From Micromonospora sp. NBC_01813 (GTDB lineage Bacteria; Actinomycetota; Actinomycetes; Mycobacteriales; Micromonosporaceae), in contig NZ_CP109067.1 of the NCBI RefSeq assembly GCF_035917335.1, positions 5,331,001 to 5,395,000 of the forward strand: a stretch of DNA of 64,000 nucleotides. Reading direction: 5' to 3'. How positions within the stretch are numbered: the stretch's first letter is position 1; each line of letters starts with the position of its first letter. The translations under genes and the position numbers were made by a program. Positions 1 to 9,373 of the stretch are shown here, piece after piece. The notes under the pieces were generated by a model. The model was not told where the DNA came from and searched no databases. It worked only from the letters and a program-made list of their open reading frames with translations.

Positions 1-1692
1 CTTGATCTTCTCGATGTCGCTGCCGGCCAACGCACCGCGCAGCTCGCCGAGCGCCTCGTTCATCTGGTCCCGGGAGTCCGAGGAGAGCTTGTCGCCGCTC
101 TCCGCCAGGAACTTCTCGGTCTGCCACTGCAGCTGCTCGGCCAGGTTGCGGGTCTCGGCGTCCTCCCGACGCCGCTTGTCCTCGTCGGCGTGGTCCTGCG
201 CGTCGCGCATCATCCGCTCGATGTCGTCCTTCGGCAGCGCCGAGCCGCCGGTGATCGTCATCGACTGCTCCTTGCCGGTGCCCAGGTCCTTGGCGTTGAC
301 GTGGACGATGCCGTTGGCGTCGATGTCGAAGGTCACCTCGACCTGCGGCACGCCGCGCGGGGCCGGCGGCAGCCCGGTGAGCTCGAAGGTGCCGAGCTTC
401 TTGTTGTAGGCCGCGATGTCCCGCTCACCCTGGAAGACCTGGATCAACACGGACGGCTGGTTGTCGTCCGCCGTGGTGAAGACCTCGGAGCGCTTGGTCG
501 GGATGGTGGTGTTGCGCTCGATCAGCTTGGTAAAGATGCCGCCCTTGGTCTCGATGCCCAGGCTCAGCGGGGTGACGTCGAGCAGCAGGACGTCCTTGAC
601 CTCGCCCTTGAGGACACCGGCCTGCAGCGCCGCACCCACCGCGACGACCTCGTCCGGGTTGACGCCCTTGTTCGGCTCCCGCCCGGTGAGCTGCTTGACC
701 AGCTCGGAGACGGCCGGCATCCGGGTGGAGCCACCGACCAGGATCACGTGGTCGACGTTGGCGAGCTTGACCCCGGCATCCTTGATCGCCTGCTCGAACG
801 GACCCTTGCAGCGGTCCAGCAGGTCCTGGGTCATCCGCTGGAACTCGGCCCGGGTCAGGGTGACGTCCAGGTGCAGCGGCGCCGACGGGGCACCGTCCGC
901 GCCGGCCGGACCGGCGGTGATGTACGGCAGGTTGATGCTGGTGGTGGTCGCCGCGGACAGCTCGATCTTGGCCTTCTCGGCGGCTTCCCGCAGCCGCTGC
1001 ATGGCCATCTTGTCCTGGGCCAGGTCGACGCCGTGCTGGCCACGGAAGGTCTTCACCAGGTGGTCGATGACCCGCTGGTCCCAGTCGTCGCCACCGAGCA
1101 GGTTGTCACCGCTGGTGGACTTGACCTCGATGACGCCTTCGCCGAGCTCCAGCAGCGAGACGTCGAAGGTGCCACCGCCGAGGTCGAAGACCAGGACGGT
1201 CTGCTCCTTGGAGCCCTTGTCCAGGCCGTAGGCGAGCGCGGCGGCGGTCGGCTCGTTGACGATCCGCAGTACGTTGAACCCGGCGATCTCGCCGGCTTCC
1301 TTGGTGGCCTGGCGCTGGGCGTCGTTGAAGTACGCCGGAACGGTGATCACCGCGTCGGTGATCCGCTCACCGAGGTACGCCTCGGCGTCGCGCTTGAGCT
1401 TCATCAGGGTACGGGCGGAGATCTCCTGCGGCGTGTACTTCTTGCCGTCGATGTCGACGGTCCAGTTGGTGCCGACCTCCCGCTTGACCGACCGGATGGT
1501 CCGGTCCGGGTTCGTCACCGCCTGCCGCTTGGCGACCTCACCGACGAGCACCTCGCCGTTGCGGGCGAACGCGACGATGGAAGGAGTGGTACGCGAGCCC
1601 TCCGCGTTGGCGATGACGGTAGGCTCACCACCCTCCAGCACACTGACGCAGGAGTTCGTCGTGCCCAGGTCGATACCGACCGCACGTGCCAT
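1..1692 (-). CDS. dnaK: Chaperone protein DnaK (Hsp70), C-terminal part outside window
   Basis: ATP-dependent Hsp70 chaperone that folds and refolds cytosolic proteins with DnaJ and GrpE. Reading the reverse strand from the ATG at 1690-1692 gives [16 protein letters not shown], the invariant Hsp70 phosphate-1 motif, followed by the nucleotide-binding domain and most of the substrate-binding domain. 564 codons are present; a complete DnaK is about 610-630 residues, so only the lid end is missing because the window stops. grpE and dnaJ would be expected further downstream on this strand, outside the window. Two HAIR-type inverted repeats upstream indicate HspR repression, the usual actinobacterial arrangement. 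Identification is by direct motif reading and is very secure. Confidence 0.97.
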   Translation of the reverse strand, partial: MARAVGIDLGTTNSCVSVLEGGEPTVIANAEGSRTTPSIVAFARNGEVLVGEVAKRQAVTNPDRTIRSVKREVGTNWTVDIDGKKYTPQEISARTLMKLKRDAEAYLGERITDAVITVPAYFNDAQRQATKEAGEIAGFNVLRIVNEPTAAALAYGLDKGSKEQTVLVFDLGGGTFDVSLLELGEGVIEVKSTSGDNLLGGDDWDQRVIDHLVKTFRGQHGVDLAQDKMAMQRLREAAEKAKIELSAATTTSINLPYITAGPAGADGAPSAPLHLDVTLTRAEFQRMTQDLLDRCKGPFEQAIKDAGVKLANVDHVILVGGSTRMPAVSELVKQLTGREPNKGVNPDEVVAVGAALQAGVLKGEVKDVLLLDVTPLSLGIETKGGIFTKLIERNTTIPTKRSEVFTTADDNQPSVLIQVFQGERDIAAYNKKLGTFELTGLPPAPRGVPQVEVTFDIDANGIVHVNAKDLGTGKEQSMTITGGSALPKDDIERMMRDAQDHADEDKRRREDAETRNLAEQLQWQTEKFLAESGDKLSSDSRDQMNEALGELRGALAGSDIEKIK

Positions 1693-1759
1693 AGTCGCTT
1701 CCTCGCTTCGTTCGTAGAGCAGGTGCCGGGGCACCGCCCCGCCGTACACCCACCGTAAG

Positions 1760-1830
1760 TTGAGTGGACTTGACTCAATACTGCCACGATAGTCGGCTCC
1801 GTCAAGTCAGGTTGAGTCAGGGACACGCAA
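1760..1830. promoter_or_regulatory. HspR-binding HAIR elements upstream of dnaK
   Basis: TTGAGT at 1760-1765 and ACTCAA at 1773-1778 are separated by 7 nt, matching the known HAIR core TTGAGT-N7-ACTCAA bound by HspR. A second, imperfect copy has TTGAGT at 1812-1817 and ACGCAA at 1825-1830, again with a 7-nt spacer. They lie 68-138 bp upstream of the dnaK start in the divergent intergenic region. Repression by HspR is inferred from the motif and the neighbouring gene; no hspR gene is visible in this window. Confidence 0.85.
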
Positions 1831-1945
1831 CTACCGCCCTCAGCTGCACCAACAGCCCACCCAGGCCAGGGAGACCCATGCCGCGCCGAGCCACGCCGGA
1901 CCCGTTCAGGTTGTCTGACATGCATAGATCAGGCACGCTCTACCC

Positions 1946-3919
1946 GTGACCACGCAGGGCGGACCGGCCGCGCCCAGCCACGGCGCACCGGCGCTGCCCG
2001 ATGCGCTCACCCGACTACGCTCAGCAATCGCCGCCATGGCGTACCCGCTCGACCTGCCCTCCGCCGAGGAGGCCCAGGCAGTCGGCAGCGGACTGATCGC
2101 CCAACTGGACGACTACCTGCTGCCCCGGCTCGTCCGACTCGACGCCCCGCTACTCGTCGTCGTCGGCGGGTCCACCGGAGCCGGCAAGTCGACACTGGTC
2201 AACAGCCTGGTCCGGGCCCGGGTCAGCGCCACCGGTGTGTTACGCCCCACCACCCGGTCGCCGGTGCTGGTCAGCCACCCGGCCGACACCGCCTGGTTCC
2301 GCCAGGGCGACCTGCTACCCGGGCTCACCCGGACCGCCGGCCCGACCAACGCCCCGGACTCGCTGCAACTCGTCTCCGCCCCGGCGCTACCGCCCGGTCT
2401 GGCCTTCCTCGACGCCCCGGACATCGACTCGGTCGTCGACGCCAACCGGGCACTCGCGGTGCAGCTGCTGGCCGCCGCCGACCTGTGGTTGTTCGTCACC
2501 ACCGCCGCCCGGTACGCCGACGCGGTCCCCTGGCAGCTGCTGCAGACCGCCCAACTGCGCGGCACGATGATCGCGCTCGCCCTGGACCGGGTGCCACCCG
2601 AAGCGATCAACGAGATCACCGACCACCTGCAGGAGATGCTCACCGACCACGAACTCGGCGAGGTGCCGATCTTCGTCGTGCCGGAGACGCTCGTGGACGG
2701 CCAGGGACTGCTGCCGGAGCTGGCCACCGCGCAGCTGCGGGAGTGGTTCGGCCGACTCGCCGGCGACTCCACCGCCCGCGCCGCAGTGGTCCGGCAGACC
2801 CTCGACGGGGCGTTGAGCGCGCTCGGGCCCGCCGTCGACGGACTGGCCGCCGCCGACGACGATCAACTCGCCGCGGCCCACAGCCTCACCGACCGGGTCC
2901 GCTCCGCGTACCGGGGCGCTGCCCGCCACGCCGAACAGGCGGTCCAGGACGGCCGGCTGCTGCGCGGCGAGGTCCTCGGCCGCTGGCAGGACTTCGTCGG
3001 CACCGGCGAACTGTTCCGCTCCATGGAGGCCCGGGTCGGCCGGGTTCGGGACCGGATCGTCAGCGCCGTGACCGGCCGCCCGGCACCCGCCAGCCAACTG
3101 CGCACCGCGATCGAGTCCCAACTGGTCACGGTGATCCGGGGTGCCGCCGCCGAGGCAGCGGACACCGCGCAACTCGGCTGGCGCGCCCACCCCGCCGGTG
3201 CCGCCCTGCTCACCGCCGAGCTCGGCTACCCCTCGGCCGACCTGCCGCAGCGCGCCGAACGTCTGGTCCGCGAGTGGCAACGCGACGTGCTCGACCTGGT
3301 CCGCGCCGAGGCCGGTGACAAGCGGTTCGTGGCCCGGACCGCCGCGTACGCGGTGAACGCCACCGGTCTCGCGGTCATGATCGCGGTCTTCGCGTCGACC
3401 GCGTTCATCCCCACCGGCCTGGAGGTCGCCGCCGCCGGCGGGACCACCGTCGCCGCGCAGAAGGTCCTTGAAGCGATCTTCGGCGACCAGGCGATCCGCA
3501 GCCTCGCCAACCGCTCCCGGGACGGCCTGCTGCACCGCATCCGTGCGCTGCTCGACGAGGAAGCCGACCGCTACCTGCGGCTGATCGGCGCCACCGGGAT
3601 CGCGGCGGAGTCCGACGGCGCCGACGCCGAGACACCCGGTGATCGGCTGCGCGCCGCCGCCGCCGAGGTCGAACAGGCCCGCACCGCCGCCAACCTGAGC
3701 AGCGGTACGCCGTACCAGTTGCCGGGCACCGGCCCGACGACACCCGGACCCGCCGCGCTCCCACCCGGGTCCACCGGCCCGACGCCACCGGCATCCACCG
3801 GCCCGACGCCACCGGCGTCCACCGGCCCGATGCCACCGGCCGCCGGCTGGCCACCGGCCGCCGGCACGACAGGTCCGCTGGCCGGACCCGCCGGCACGCC
3901 ACCGGGAGCGGTCGCGTGA
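1946..3919 (+). CDS. Dynamin-like / YfjP-type GTPase with membrane segment
   Basis: Predicted P-loop GTPase of 657 aa. The G1 motif GGSTGAGKST lies near residues 73-82, a switch-like PTTRSP follows, G3 is LDAPD, and the G4 position (ALDRVP) is degenerate relative to NKxD. A hydrophobic stretch around residues 470-500 could insert into the membrane, which is typical of bacterial dynamin-like or membrane-associated GTPases. The last ~60 residues are Pro/Thr/Gly-rich with repeated STGPTPPA units. The GTG start at 1946 is used. The stop overlaps the GTG of the next GTPase gene by 4 nt (GTGA), so the two are translationally coupled and probably work as a pair. The cellular role is unknown; membrane remodelling or stress protection is only a guess from the fold. 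Confidence 0.8.
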   Translation: MTTQGGPAAPSHGAPALPDALTRLRSAIAAMAYPLDLPSAEEAQAVGSGLIAQLDDYLLPRLVRLDAPLLVVVGGSTGAGKSTLVNSLVRARVSATGVLRPTTRSPVLVSHPADTAWFRQGDLLPGLTRTAGPTNAPDSLQLVSAPALPPGLAFLDAPDIDSVVDANRALAVQLLAAADLWLFVTTAARYADAVPWQLLQTAQLRGTMIALALDRVPPEAINEITDHLQEMLTDHELGEVPIFVVPETLVDGQGLLPELATAQLREWFGRLAGDSTARAAVVRQTLDGALSALGPAVDGLAAADDDQLAAAHSLTDRVRSAYRGAARHAEQAVQDGRLLRGEVLGRWQDFVGTGELFRSMEARVGRVRDRIVSAVTGRPAPASQLRTAIESQLVTVIRGAAAEAADTAQLGWRAHPAGAALLTAELGYPSADLPQRAERLVREWQRDVLDLVRAEAGDKRFVARTAAYAVNATGLAVMIAVFASTAFIPTGLEVAAAGGTTVAAQKVLEAIFGDQAIRSLANRSRDGLLHRIRALLDEEADRYLRLIGATGIAAESDGADAETPGDRLRAAAAEVEQARTAANLSSGTPYQLPGTGPTTPGPAALPPGSTGPTPPASTGPTPPASTGPMPPAAGWPPAAGTTGPLAGPAGTPPGAVA

Positions 3920-5661
3920 CCGGCTTCCTCGACCGGGTCCGCGAAGCGGTACGCGGCGAGCCCCGGGTCGACGCCGACCGGCTGGTCGACCGACTCGACG
4001 CGCTCGGCAGATTCCTGCGCGCCGTCGACGGCCGGATCCCCGACGAACGACTCGGCGCGGCGCGGACCCTGGTCGAACGGGCCGGCGTCCGGTTGGCGCT
4101 GTCCCGGGAGCACACCGTCGTAGCGCTGGCCGGGGCCACCGGTAGCGGCAAGTCGAGCATCTTCAACACGCTGGCCGGGATGAGCCTGTCCCCGGTCGGG
4201 GTCCGCCGCCCCACCACCGGGTACGCGCACGCCTGCGTCTGGGGGGCGAACGACGGAGCGACCGAACTGCTGGACTGGGTCGGGGTCCTGCCCCGGCACC
4301 GGTTCGTCCGGGAGAGCGCACTCGACGGCGGCGACGAAGCCGCCCTGCACGGGTTGGTCCTGCTCGACCTGCCCGACTTCGATTCCGTCGAGTACGGCCA
4401 CCGGCTGGAGGTGGACCGGCTACTGGGCCTGGTCGATCTGGTGGTCTGGGTGGTCGACCCGCAGAAGTACGCCGACCGGGTGATCCATCGCAACTACCTC
4501 GGGGAGTTCCGCCGCAACAAGGACGTCACCGTGGTGGTGCTCAACCAGGCCGACCGGCTCGAACCGGCCGAACTGCCCCGGCTGCTCACCGACCTGCGCC
4601 GGTTGCTCGACGCCGACGCGCTGGACGGAATCCCGCTGTTGGCCACCTCGGCGCTCGTCCCGGCCTCGCTGACCGAGCTGCGCGGGTTGCTGGAGCGTAC
4701 GGTGACCGCCCGCCAGGCGGCCCTGCGCCGGCTCAACGGCGACCTCGACGTGGTCACCGACCAGTTGGCGGTGCTGGTCGGCACGACACGTGCCGAGGAG
4801 GACGTCAACCGGGGCAGCGTCCGCCGGCTGAGTTCCGCGTTGGCGTCCGCCGCCGCGGTGCCGACCGTGGCCGAGGCGGTCGAGTCGGCGTACCGGCACC
4901 GGGCCGCCGCCGCGACGGGCTGGCCGCTGACCCGCGCCTGGCGCAAGCTACGACCGGATCCGCTGCTGCGGCTGCATCTGCTGGGCTCCCGGCAGGCCGA
5001 TGGGCGCCACATGCGGGCGGATTCGGTCGCAGCGGTGGTCGACGCAGGCGGTGGACGTCCGGAGCTGGAGCGGACCCCGCTACCGCTGACCTCGCTGCCT
5101 CAGCCGACCGCCGCCCAGCGCGCCGCCGTCGACCTGGCCGTACGCGGCCTGGCCGATCAGGCCGGCAGCCGGTTGCCGGTGCCGTGGCCGGCCGCGGTGA
5201 CCGCTGCGGCCCGATCGCAGGCGGCCGAGTTGCCGGACGCCCTCGACCGGGCGGTCGGCGGCACCGAGCTGAATCTGGCCGGCCGGCCGTTGTGGTGGCG
5301 GCTGGTCGGCGCGTTGCAGTGGTTGCTGACCGCCACGGCGTTCGTCGGCCTCGGCTGGCTGCTGGTCGGATTCGTCATCCGTACGCTGGGTCTGCCGGCG
5401 TTGGAGTATCCGACGGTGGGTGCGCTGCCGGTGCCGACCGGGCTGCTGCTCGGCGGCCTGCTCGGCGGGATCGGACTCAGCCTGCTCATTCGGCCGGTGA
5501 CCGGCTGGGCCGCCCGGCGGGCGCGGCGGCGCGCCGAGGACCGGCTCACCGAGGCGGTGACCGAGGTGGCCCGCCGGCATGTGGTCGACCCGGTACGCGA
5601 GGTGCTGGCCGCGTACGGCGAAGCCCGGGATGCCTTGGAACAGGCCCGGTCGACACGCTGA
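3916..5661 (+). CDS. Second membrane-associated GTPase of the tandem pair
   Basis: A 581-aa P-loop GTPase. G1 is GATGSGKSS near residue 72, then RRPTTGY (G2-like), LLDLPDFDS (G3) and VLNQADRL (a G4-like NxxD). Two hydrophobic segments near residues 463-485 and 505-525 form a likely membrane hairpin, followed by an Arg-rich helical tail. It overlaps the upstream GTPase by 4 nt, so the two are one operon. Paired, non-identical GTPases of this kind recall two-component dynamin-like systems (for example IniA/IniC in mycobacteria), but direct homology cannot be asserted from reading alone. Function is unassigned. Confidence 0.8.
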   Translation: MTGFLDRVREAVRGEPRVDADRLVDRLDALGRFLRAVDGRIPDERLGAARTLVERAGVRLALSREHTVVALAGATGSGKSSIFNTLAGMSLSPVGVRRPTTGYAHACVWGANDGATELLDWVGVLPRHRFVRESALDGGDEAALHGLVLLDLPDFDSVEYGHRLEVDRLLGLVDLVVWVVDPQKYADRVIHRNYLGEFRRNKDVTVVVLNQADRLEPAELPRLLTDLRRLLDADALDGIPLLATSALVPASLTELRGLLERTVTARQAALRRLNGDLDVVTDQLAVLVGTTRAEEDVNRGSVRRLSSALASAAAVPTVAEAVESAYRHRAAAATGWPLTRAWRKLRPDPLLRLHLLGSRQADGRHMRADSVAAVVDAGGGRPELERTPLPLTSLPQPTAAQRAAVDLAVRGLADQAGSRLPVPWPAAVTAAARSQAAELPDALDRAVGGTELNLAGRPLWWRLVGALQWLLTATAFVGLGWLLVGFVIRTLGLPALEYPTVGALPVPTGLLLGGLLGGIGLSLLIRPVTGWAARRARRRAEDRLTEAVTEVARRHVVDPVREVLAAYGEARDALEQARSTR

Positions 5662-5699
5662 GCGGCTAGGCGTGGCCGACCTGTAACGCGCTGGTGATG

Positions 5700-5724
5700 C
5701 CCTACGCCACGGCACGGCGTAGGG
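5700..5724. terminator. Inverted repeat between GTPase operon and next gene
   Basis: CCCTACGCC (5700-5708) and GGCGTAGGG (5716-5724) form a perfect 9-bp stem with a 7-nt loop. It lies 39 bp after the GTPase stop and 7 bp before the next ATG. It could terminate the GTPase transcript or act as an operator or RNA hairpin over the start of the downstream gene. There is no T-run. Confidence 0.5.
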
Positions 5725-5731
5725 TCGATTC

Positions 5732-6955
5732 ATGGCCACGCCTGATACCCCCTACGACGCGGTGCTCGCCGCCGCCCGTGACGTGACCAAGTTGGAGTGC
5801 GCCCTCGACGCGGAGATGCTCGGCGCCGCGTTGCTGGGCAGCGTCTACTCGGTAGCCGAGACCGACCGGGCGGACGCGGTCCGCGAGTTCGTGGGTGGCT
5901 TCCTCTCCGCCACCGCCCGCCGCCGCACCGCCGCCGCCGCCACCATCCGCACCGTTTTCGCCCATCTCGTGCCGGAGGCGACCGGTGCCGCCGACGTCAA
6001 GACCGGCAAACTCGTCCCGGCCTGGGCCGGCCAGCTGGGCCAGGTCCGGCTGACCGGCAGTTACGCGTACGGCGACGTGTACGGCGACCAGACCTCCTAC
6101 CTGGCCACCTTCGCCTACGACGACGAGCTCGGCGGCCCGGAGCACGCGGTGGTGGCGCTGGTCGACCACAACATCGGCATCACCAAGGACGTGTTCGTCG
6201 GCGGTCCCGCCGAACGAATCCTCGGCCAGGTCCGCCAGATGTGCGCCAACGACGAGCTGACGTGGTTCCGGGAGGAGGATCCCGGGGTGCTGCGTGGTGA
6301 GGTGAGCCGGCATCTGACGATCACCGACGGGCTGGGCGAGCTGCCCAGCGAAGGATCGCTGGCCACCGACCGGGCGTTGGTGGGCGCGCGACTCGCGGTG
6401 CTTCCGACCCCGGCATCGGTGCCGGTGCCGGCCTCGGACGACCCGATTCCGGCCGAACGGCGGACCATCCTGGTACGCGAGTTCCTCGCCTCCGCCGAGG
6501 CCAGGCGGTTCGGTCTGGACGCTACCGGCACGCCGGATCTGGCTTCGCTGCACTTCTGCCTGAGCCTGGTGCTCGACCACTCGGCCAGCCTGCTGGATCC
6601 CGACCCGCTCAGGTGGAGTCCGGCTGTCGCCGGCATGTTCCTGCTCGACTGGGTGCATCGGCGCGCGGTGCTGGACATCGACGACGCGGCGATGCTGCCC
6701 GGCGTGGTCCGGGGTTGGGCCGCGTACTCCGGTCGGCAGCGGGGCCTGCCGGCGGCGGCGATCACCCAGACCGACGACACGATCGCCGAGCTGGTGCCGG
6801 AGTTCGTCCGGCTCTACACGACCGGGGAGCGGCGTAGCCCGGCTACCGCGGCGGTCGCCCAGCTCATCGCCGACGGTGTCGATCTCAGCAACCCTGAGGC
6901 CCTCGACTCGTGGATCGAGGCGAACCGCCAGCGGCTCACCGACGACCAGAGCTGA
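5732..6955 (+). CDS. Conserved actinobacterial hypothetical protein
   Basis: 407-aa soluble protein with no signal peptide or membrane segment. The ATG start at 5732 lies directly after an inverted repeat. The N-terminal third is Ala/Arg-rich and probably helical; the middle has alternating hydrophobic and acidic residues (LTGSYAYGDVYGDQ, AVVALVDHNIG) consistent with a mixed alpha/beta fold. I do not recognise a catalytic motif. Typical actinomycete codon use and full length argue that it is a real gene. Its 3' end overlaps the convergent low-complexity gene by 20 nt. Confidence 0.7.
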   Translation: MATPDTPYDAVLAAARDVTKLECALDAEMLGAALLGSVYSVAETDRADAVREFVGGFLSATARRRTAAAATIRTVFAHLVPEATGAADVKTGKLVPAWAGQLGQVRLTGSYAYGDVYGDQTSYLATFAYDDELGGPEHAVVALVDHNIGITKDVFVGGPAERILGQVRQMCANDELTWFREEDPGVLRGEVSRHLTITDGLGELPSEGSLATDRALVGARLAVLPTPASVPVPASDDPIPAERRTILVREFLASAEARRFGLDATGTPDLASLHFCLSLVLDHSASLLDPDPLRWSPAVAGMFLLDWVHRRAVLDIDDAAMLPGVVRGWAAYSGRQRGLPAAAITQTDDTIAELVPEFVRLYTTGERRSPATAAVAQLIADGVDLSNPEALDSWIEANRQRLTDDQS

Positions 6956-7733
6956 CCGCACCCGGCTGGCTGGTCGGGCAACTGGCCTCCGGTTCGGCGG
7001 TGGGATCGGGGTCCGGGGTCGGCGACGGATCGGCCTGCGGGTCTGCGTCGGAATCGGCATCCGCGTCCGGCGACGGATCGGGGTCCGGACTCGGGGACGG
7101 ATCGACGCCGGGCGACGGATCGGCGTCCGCGCCGGTCCCCGGGTCGGCCTCCGCACCCGTTCCCGGGTCGACATCCGGATTCGGGGATGGGTCCGGGTCC
7201 GGGTTCGGCGACGGGTCGGGGTCCGGGGACGGGTCGACGTCGGGATTCGGGGTCGGATCTCCCTCCGCTCCGGTCCCCGGGTCGACGTCCGGATTCGGGT
7301 CGGTAGCCGGCGGCGGATCCGTGGCTGGCGGTGCGGCCGTGGGCGGCGGCGATGCATCAGCCGGATCCGGGACGACCGGTCCGATCGGTGCCGGCGACCC
7401 ATGCGATGGCGATTCGTCGGACTCGCGCGGATTCGTCACCAGGACCGGTCCGACCCAACCGTCGACGGCCGGCCCGGACCCGTCACCACCGGCCGGCTGC
7501 GGTGGCGGTGACGGAATCGGGTGCACGACGACCGGCCCATCGCGCGGCAGGCCGATCAGCGGCACGGCCCCGGCGATCCGGCCGTCGCCGATCACGGTCG
7601 CCGAACCGGCGCCGAGCGTCGCCAACATGGGCAACGACGCGGTCAGCACCAGCAACGTCACGATCAGGGCGAACCGTCGGGCCGGGCCGCCCAATCCGGC
7701 GGTCCGGGCTGCGGGATCCTGCGGCAGCACCAC
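6936..7733 (-). CDS. Low-complexity Asp/Pro-rich exported or anchored protein
   Basis: 265 aa. Residues ~20-45 (RFALIVTLLVLTASLPMLAT) form a signal peptide or membrane anchor after a short positively charged region. Residues ~115-255 are almost entirely Asp-Pro-Ser-Thr repeats such as DPSPDPDPSPN and DPGTGA, a pattern typical of extended, wall-spanning linkers. No folded domain is visible. The C terminus overlaps the convergent gene by 20 nt. The repeat could inflate open frames by chance, but the clear signal-peptide start and actinomycete codon bias support a real gene. Confidence 0.6.
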   Translation of the reverse strand: MVLPQDPAARTAGLGGPARRFALIVTLLVLTASLPMLATLGAGSATVIGDGRIAGAVPLIGLPRDGPVVVHPIPSPPPQPAGGDGSGPAVDGWVGPVLVTNPRESDESPSHGSPAPIGPVVPDPADASPPPTAAPPATDPPPATDPNPDVDPGTGAEGDPTPNPDVDPSPDPDPSPNPDPDPSPNPDVDPGTGAEADPGTGADADPSPGVDPSPSPDPDPSPDADADSDADPQADPSPTPDPDPTAEPEASCPTSQPGAVSSGRR

Positions 7734-7897
7734 AGTTGATCTCCTCGTCGGTCTGGCCTCGCCACCGGTGGACCACCGATCGCCGACCCTGGATACATCC
7801 TGAAGCAGTGACAGAAAGTTTTCCAGTTCAATACATCGTGTTATCAGAACCGGGCGGATGAGTCACTCTCGGCCGAACGCAGCGCGAGGCTACAACT

Positions 7898-7930
7898 TCC
7901 ACGCAACGTGGACATCGCAGTTCCATGTCC
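7898..7930. promoter_or_regulatory. Overlapping inverted repeats in the dehydrogenase-operon upstream region
   Basis: The 461-nt gap 7734-8194 carries no convincing gene. Within it TCCACG/CGTGGA (7898-7903, 7907-7912) and GGACAT/ATGTCC (7910-7915, 7925-7930) form two overlapping inverted repeats about 265 bp before the E1 alpha start. They are candidate operator sites for the operon; the regulator is unknown. Confidence 0.3.
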
Positions 7931-8194
7931 GGACCGACCTATGACGCCCCTCACCTCCAATGCGAATATGGACCGGACGGCATCGCAGCCGCCGCCTCCG
8001 CCTCTACCGCGGCGGGCGCGACTCGATACCGCCCCTCCCGGACCGGGGTCCCGTCGGATTCCGGACCGTGCCGCGCGGCAACCCTCACCCGGGCCAGGCG
8101 CGGTGAGAGGACCTGCGTCGGCAGCAGCCGACCGCAGGACGAGCTGCGCGGTCGGGACACCCCCGCTGCCACGCACACACGATGGGAGAGACGG

Positions 8195-9373
8195 ATGGCG
8201 AAAGTCGACCGCGGGACGGCCACCCGCGGCAGACCAGCCACGGCTCGGCGGCGCACCACGAAGAACACCGCCGACCCGGAGCTGGTCCAGCTGCTCACCC
8301 CCGACGGCGAACGGATCGACCGGTTCACCGCACCAGACGGTACGGAGTACACGGTCGACTTCACCGACGAGGAGTACCGGGGTCTCTACCGCGACCTCGT
8401 CGTGGTGCGCCGGCTCGACGCCGAGGCGACCGCCCTGCAGCGGCAGGGCGAGTTGGGCATCTGGGCGAGCCTGCTCGGCCAGGAGGCCGCTCAGGTCGGC
8501 TCCGGCCGGGCACTGCGCCCGCAGGACATGGCCTTCCCCACCTACCGCGAACACGGTGTGCTCTACTGCCGGGGGATCGACCCGATCATGCCGCTGGGCC
8601 TGTTTCGCGGCGTCGATCAGGGCGGCTGGGATCCGGTCGAGTTCAAGTTCAACATGTACACGATCGTGATCGGCGCCCAGACGCTGCACGCCACCGGCTA
8701 CGCCATGGGCATCACCATGGACGGCAAGACCGGCGGCGACGACGGCGAGGCGGTCATCGCGTACTTCGGTGACGGCGCGTCCGCTCAGGGTGACGTCAAC
8801 GAGGCGTTCGTCTGGTCCAGCGTCTTCAACGCACCCGTCGTCTTCTTCTGTCAGAACAACCAGTACGCCATCTCCGAACCGCTGGAACGGCAGACCAGGA
8901 TCCCGCTGTACAAGAGGTCGTCCGGCTTCGGCTTCCCCGGCGTACGGGTGGACGGCAACGACGTGCTGGCCAGCTACGCGGTGACCCGGGCCGCCCTGGA
9001 CAACGCCCGGCACGGGCAGGGACCGACGCTGATCGAGGCGTACACCTACCGGATGGGCGCGCACACCACGTCGGACGACCCGACCCGCTACCGGATCGCC
9101 AGCGAGGTGGAGGCCTGGCAGGCGAAGGACCCGATCGCCCGGGTGCGCGCCTTCCTGGACAAGCAGCAGATAGCCGACGCGGACTTCTTCGCCGAGGTCG
9201 ACGCGCAGGCCAAGCGGGACGCGGTGCACCTGCGGGAGCGGGTGCTGAGCCTGCCCGACCCGGCGCCGATCTCGCTGTTCGACAACGTGTACGCGCACGG
9301 TTCGCCGCTGCTCGACGCGGAGCGGGAGCAGTTCGAGCGCTACCAGGCGTCGTTCGAAGGAAGGACGCACTGA
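8195..9373 (+). CDS. bkdA: 2-oxoacid dehydrogenase E1 component, alpha subunit
   Basis: Thiamine-diphosphate-dependent decarboxylase subunit of a branched-chain 2-oxoacid (or pyruvate) dehydrogenase complex. From the ATG at 8195 it is 392 aa; this start is chosen because GGGAGAG lies at 8184-8190 and the residues match the family N terminus, although the frame is open from 7925. The ThDP-binding signature is visible as GDGASAQGDVNEA near residue 192, closing with QNNQYA. Also present are RRLDAEATALQRQGELG and YRMGAHTTSDDPTRYR, characteristic of E1 alpha. The stop overlaps the E1 beta ATG by one base. Branched-chain specificity is inferred from the actinomycete bkd-type arrangement and is not proven; it could be pdhA. 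Confidence 0.93.
   Translation: MAKVDRGTATRGRPATARRRTTKNTADPELVQLLTPDGERIDRFTAPDGTEYTVDFTDEEYRGLYRDLVVVRRLDAEATALQRQGELGIWASLLGQEAAQVGSGRALRPQDMAFPTYREHGVLYCRGIDPIMPLGLFRGVDQGGWDPVEFKFNMYTIVIGAQTLHATGYAMGITMDGKTGGDDGEAVIAYFGDGASAQGDVNEAFVWSSVFNAPVVFFCQNNQYAISEPLERQTRIPLYKRSSGFGFPGVRVDGNDVLASYAVTRAALDNARHGQGPTLIEAYTYRMGAHTTSDDPTRYRIASEVEAWQAKDPIARVRAFLDKQQIADADFFAEVDAQAKRDAVHLRERVLSLPDPAPISLFDNVYAHGSPLLDAEREQFERYQASFEGRTH

Noticed and set aside
190-1758. 522-aa forward open frame
   Set aside because: Antisense to dnaK; typical high-GC shadow with Arg/Gly/Val bias and no homology-like motifs.
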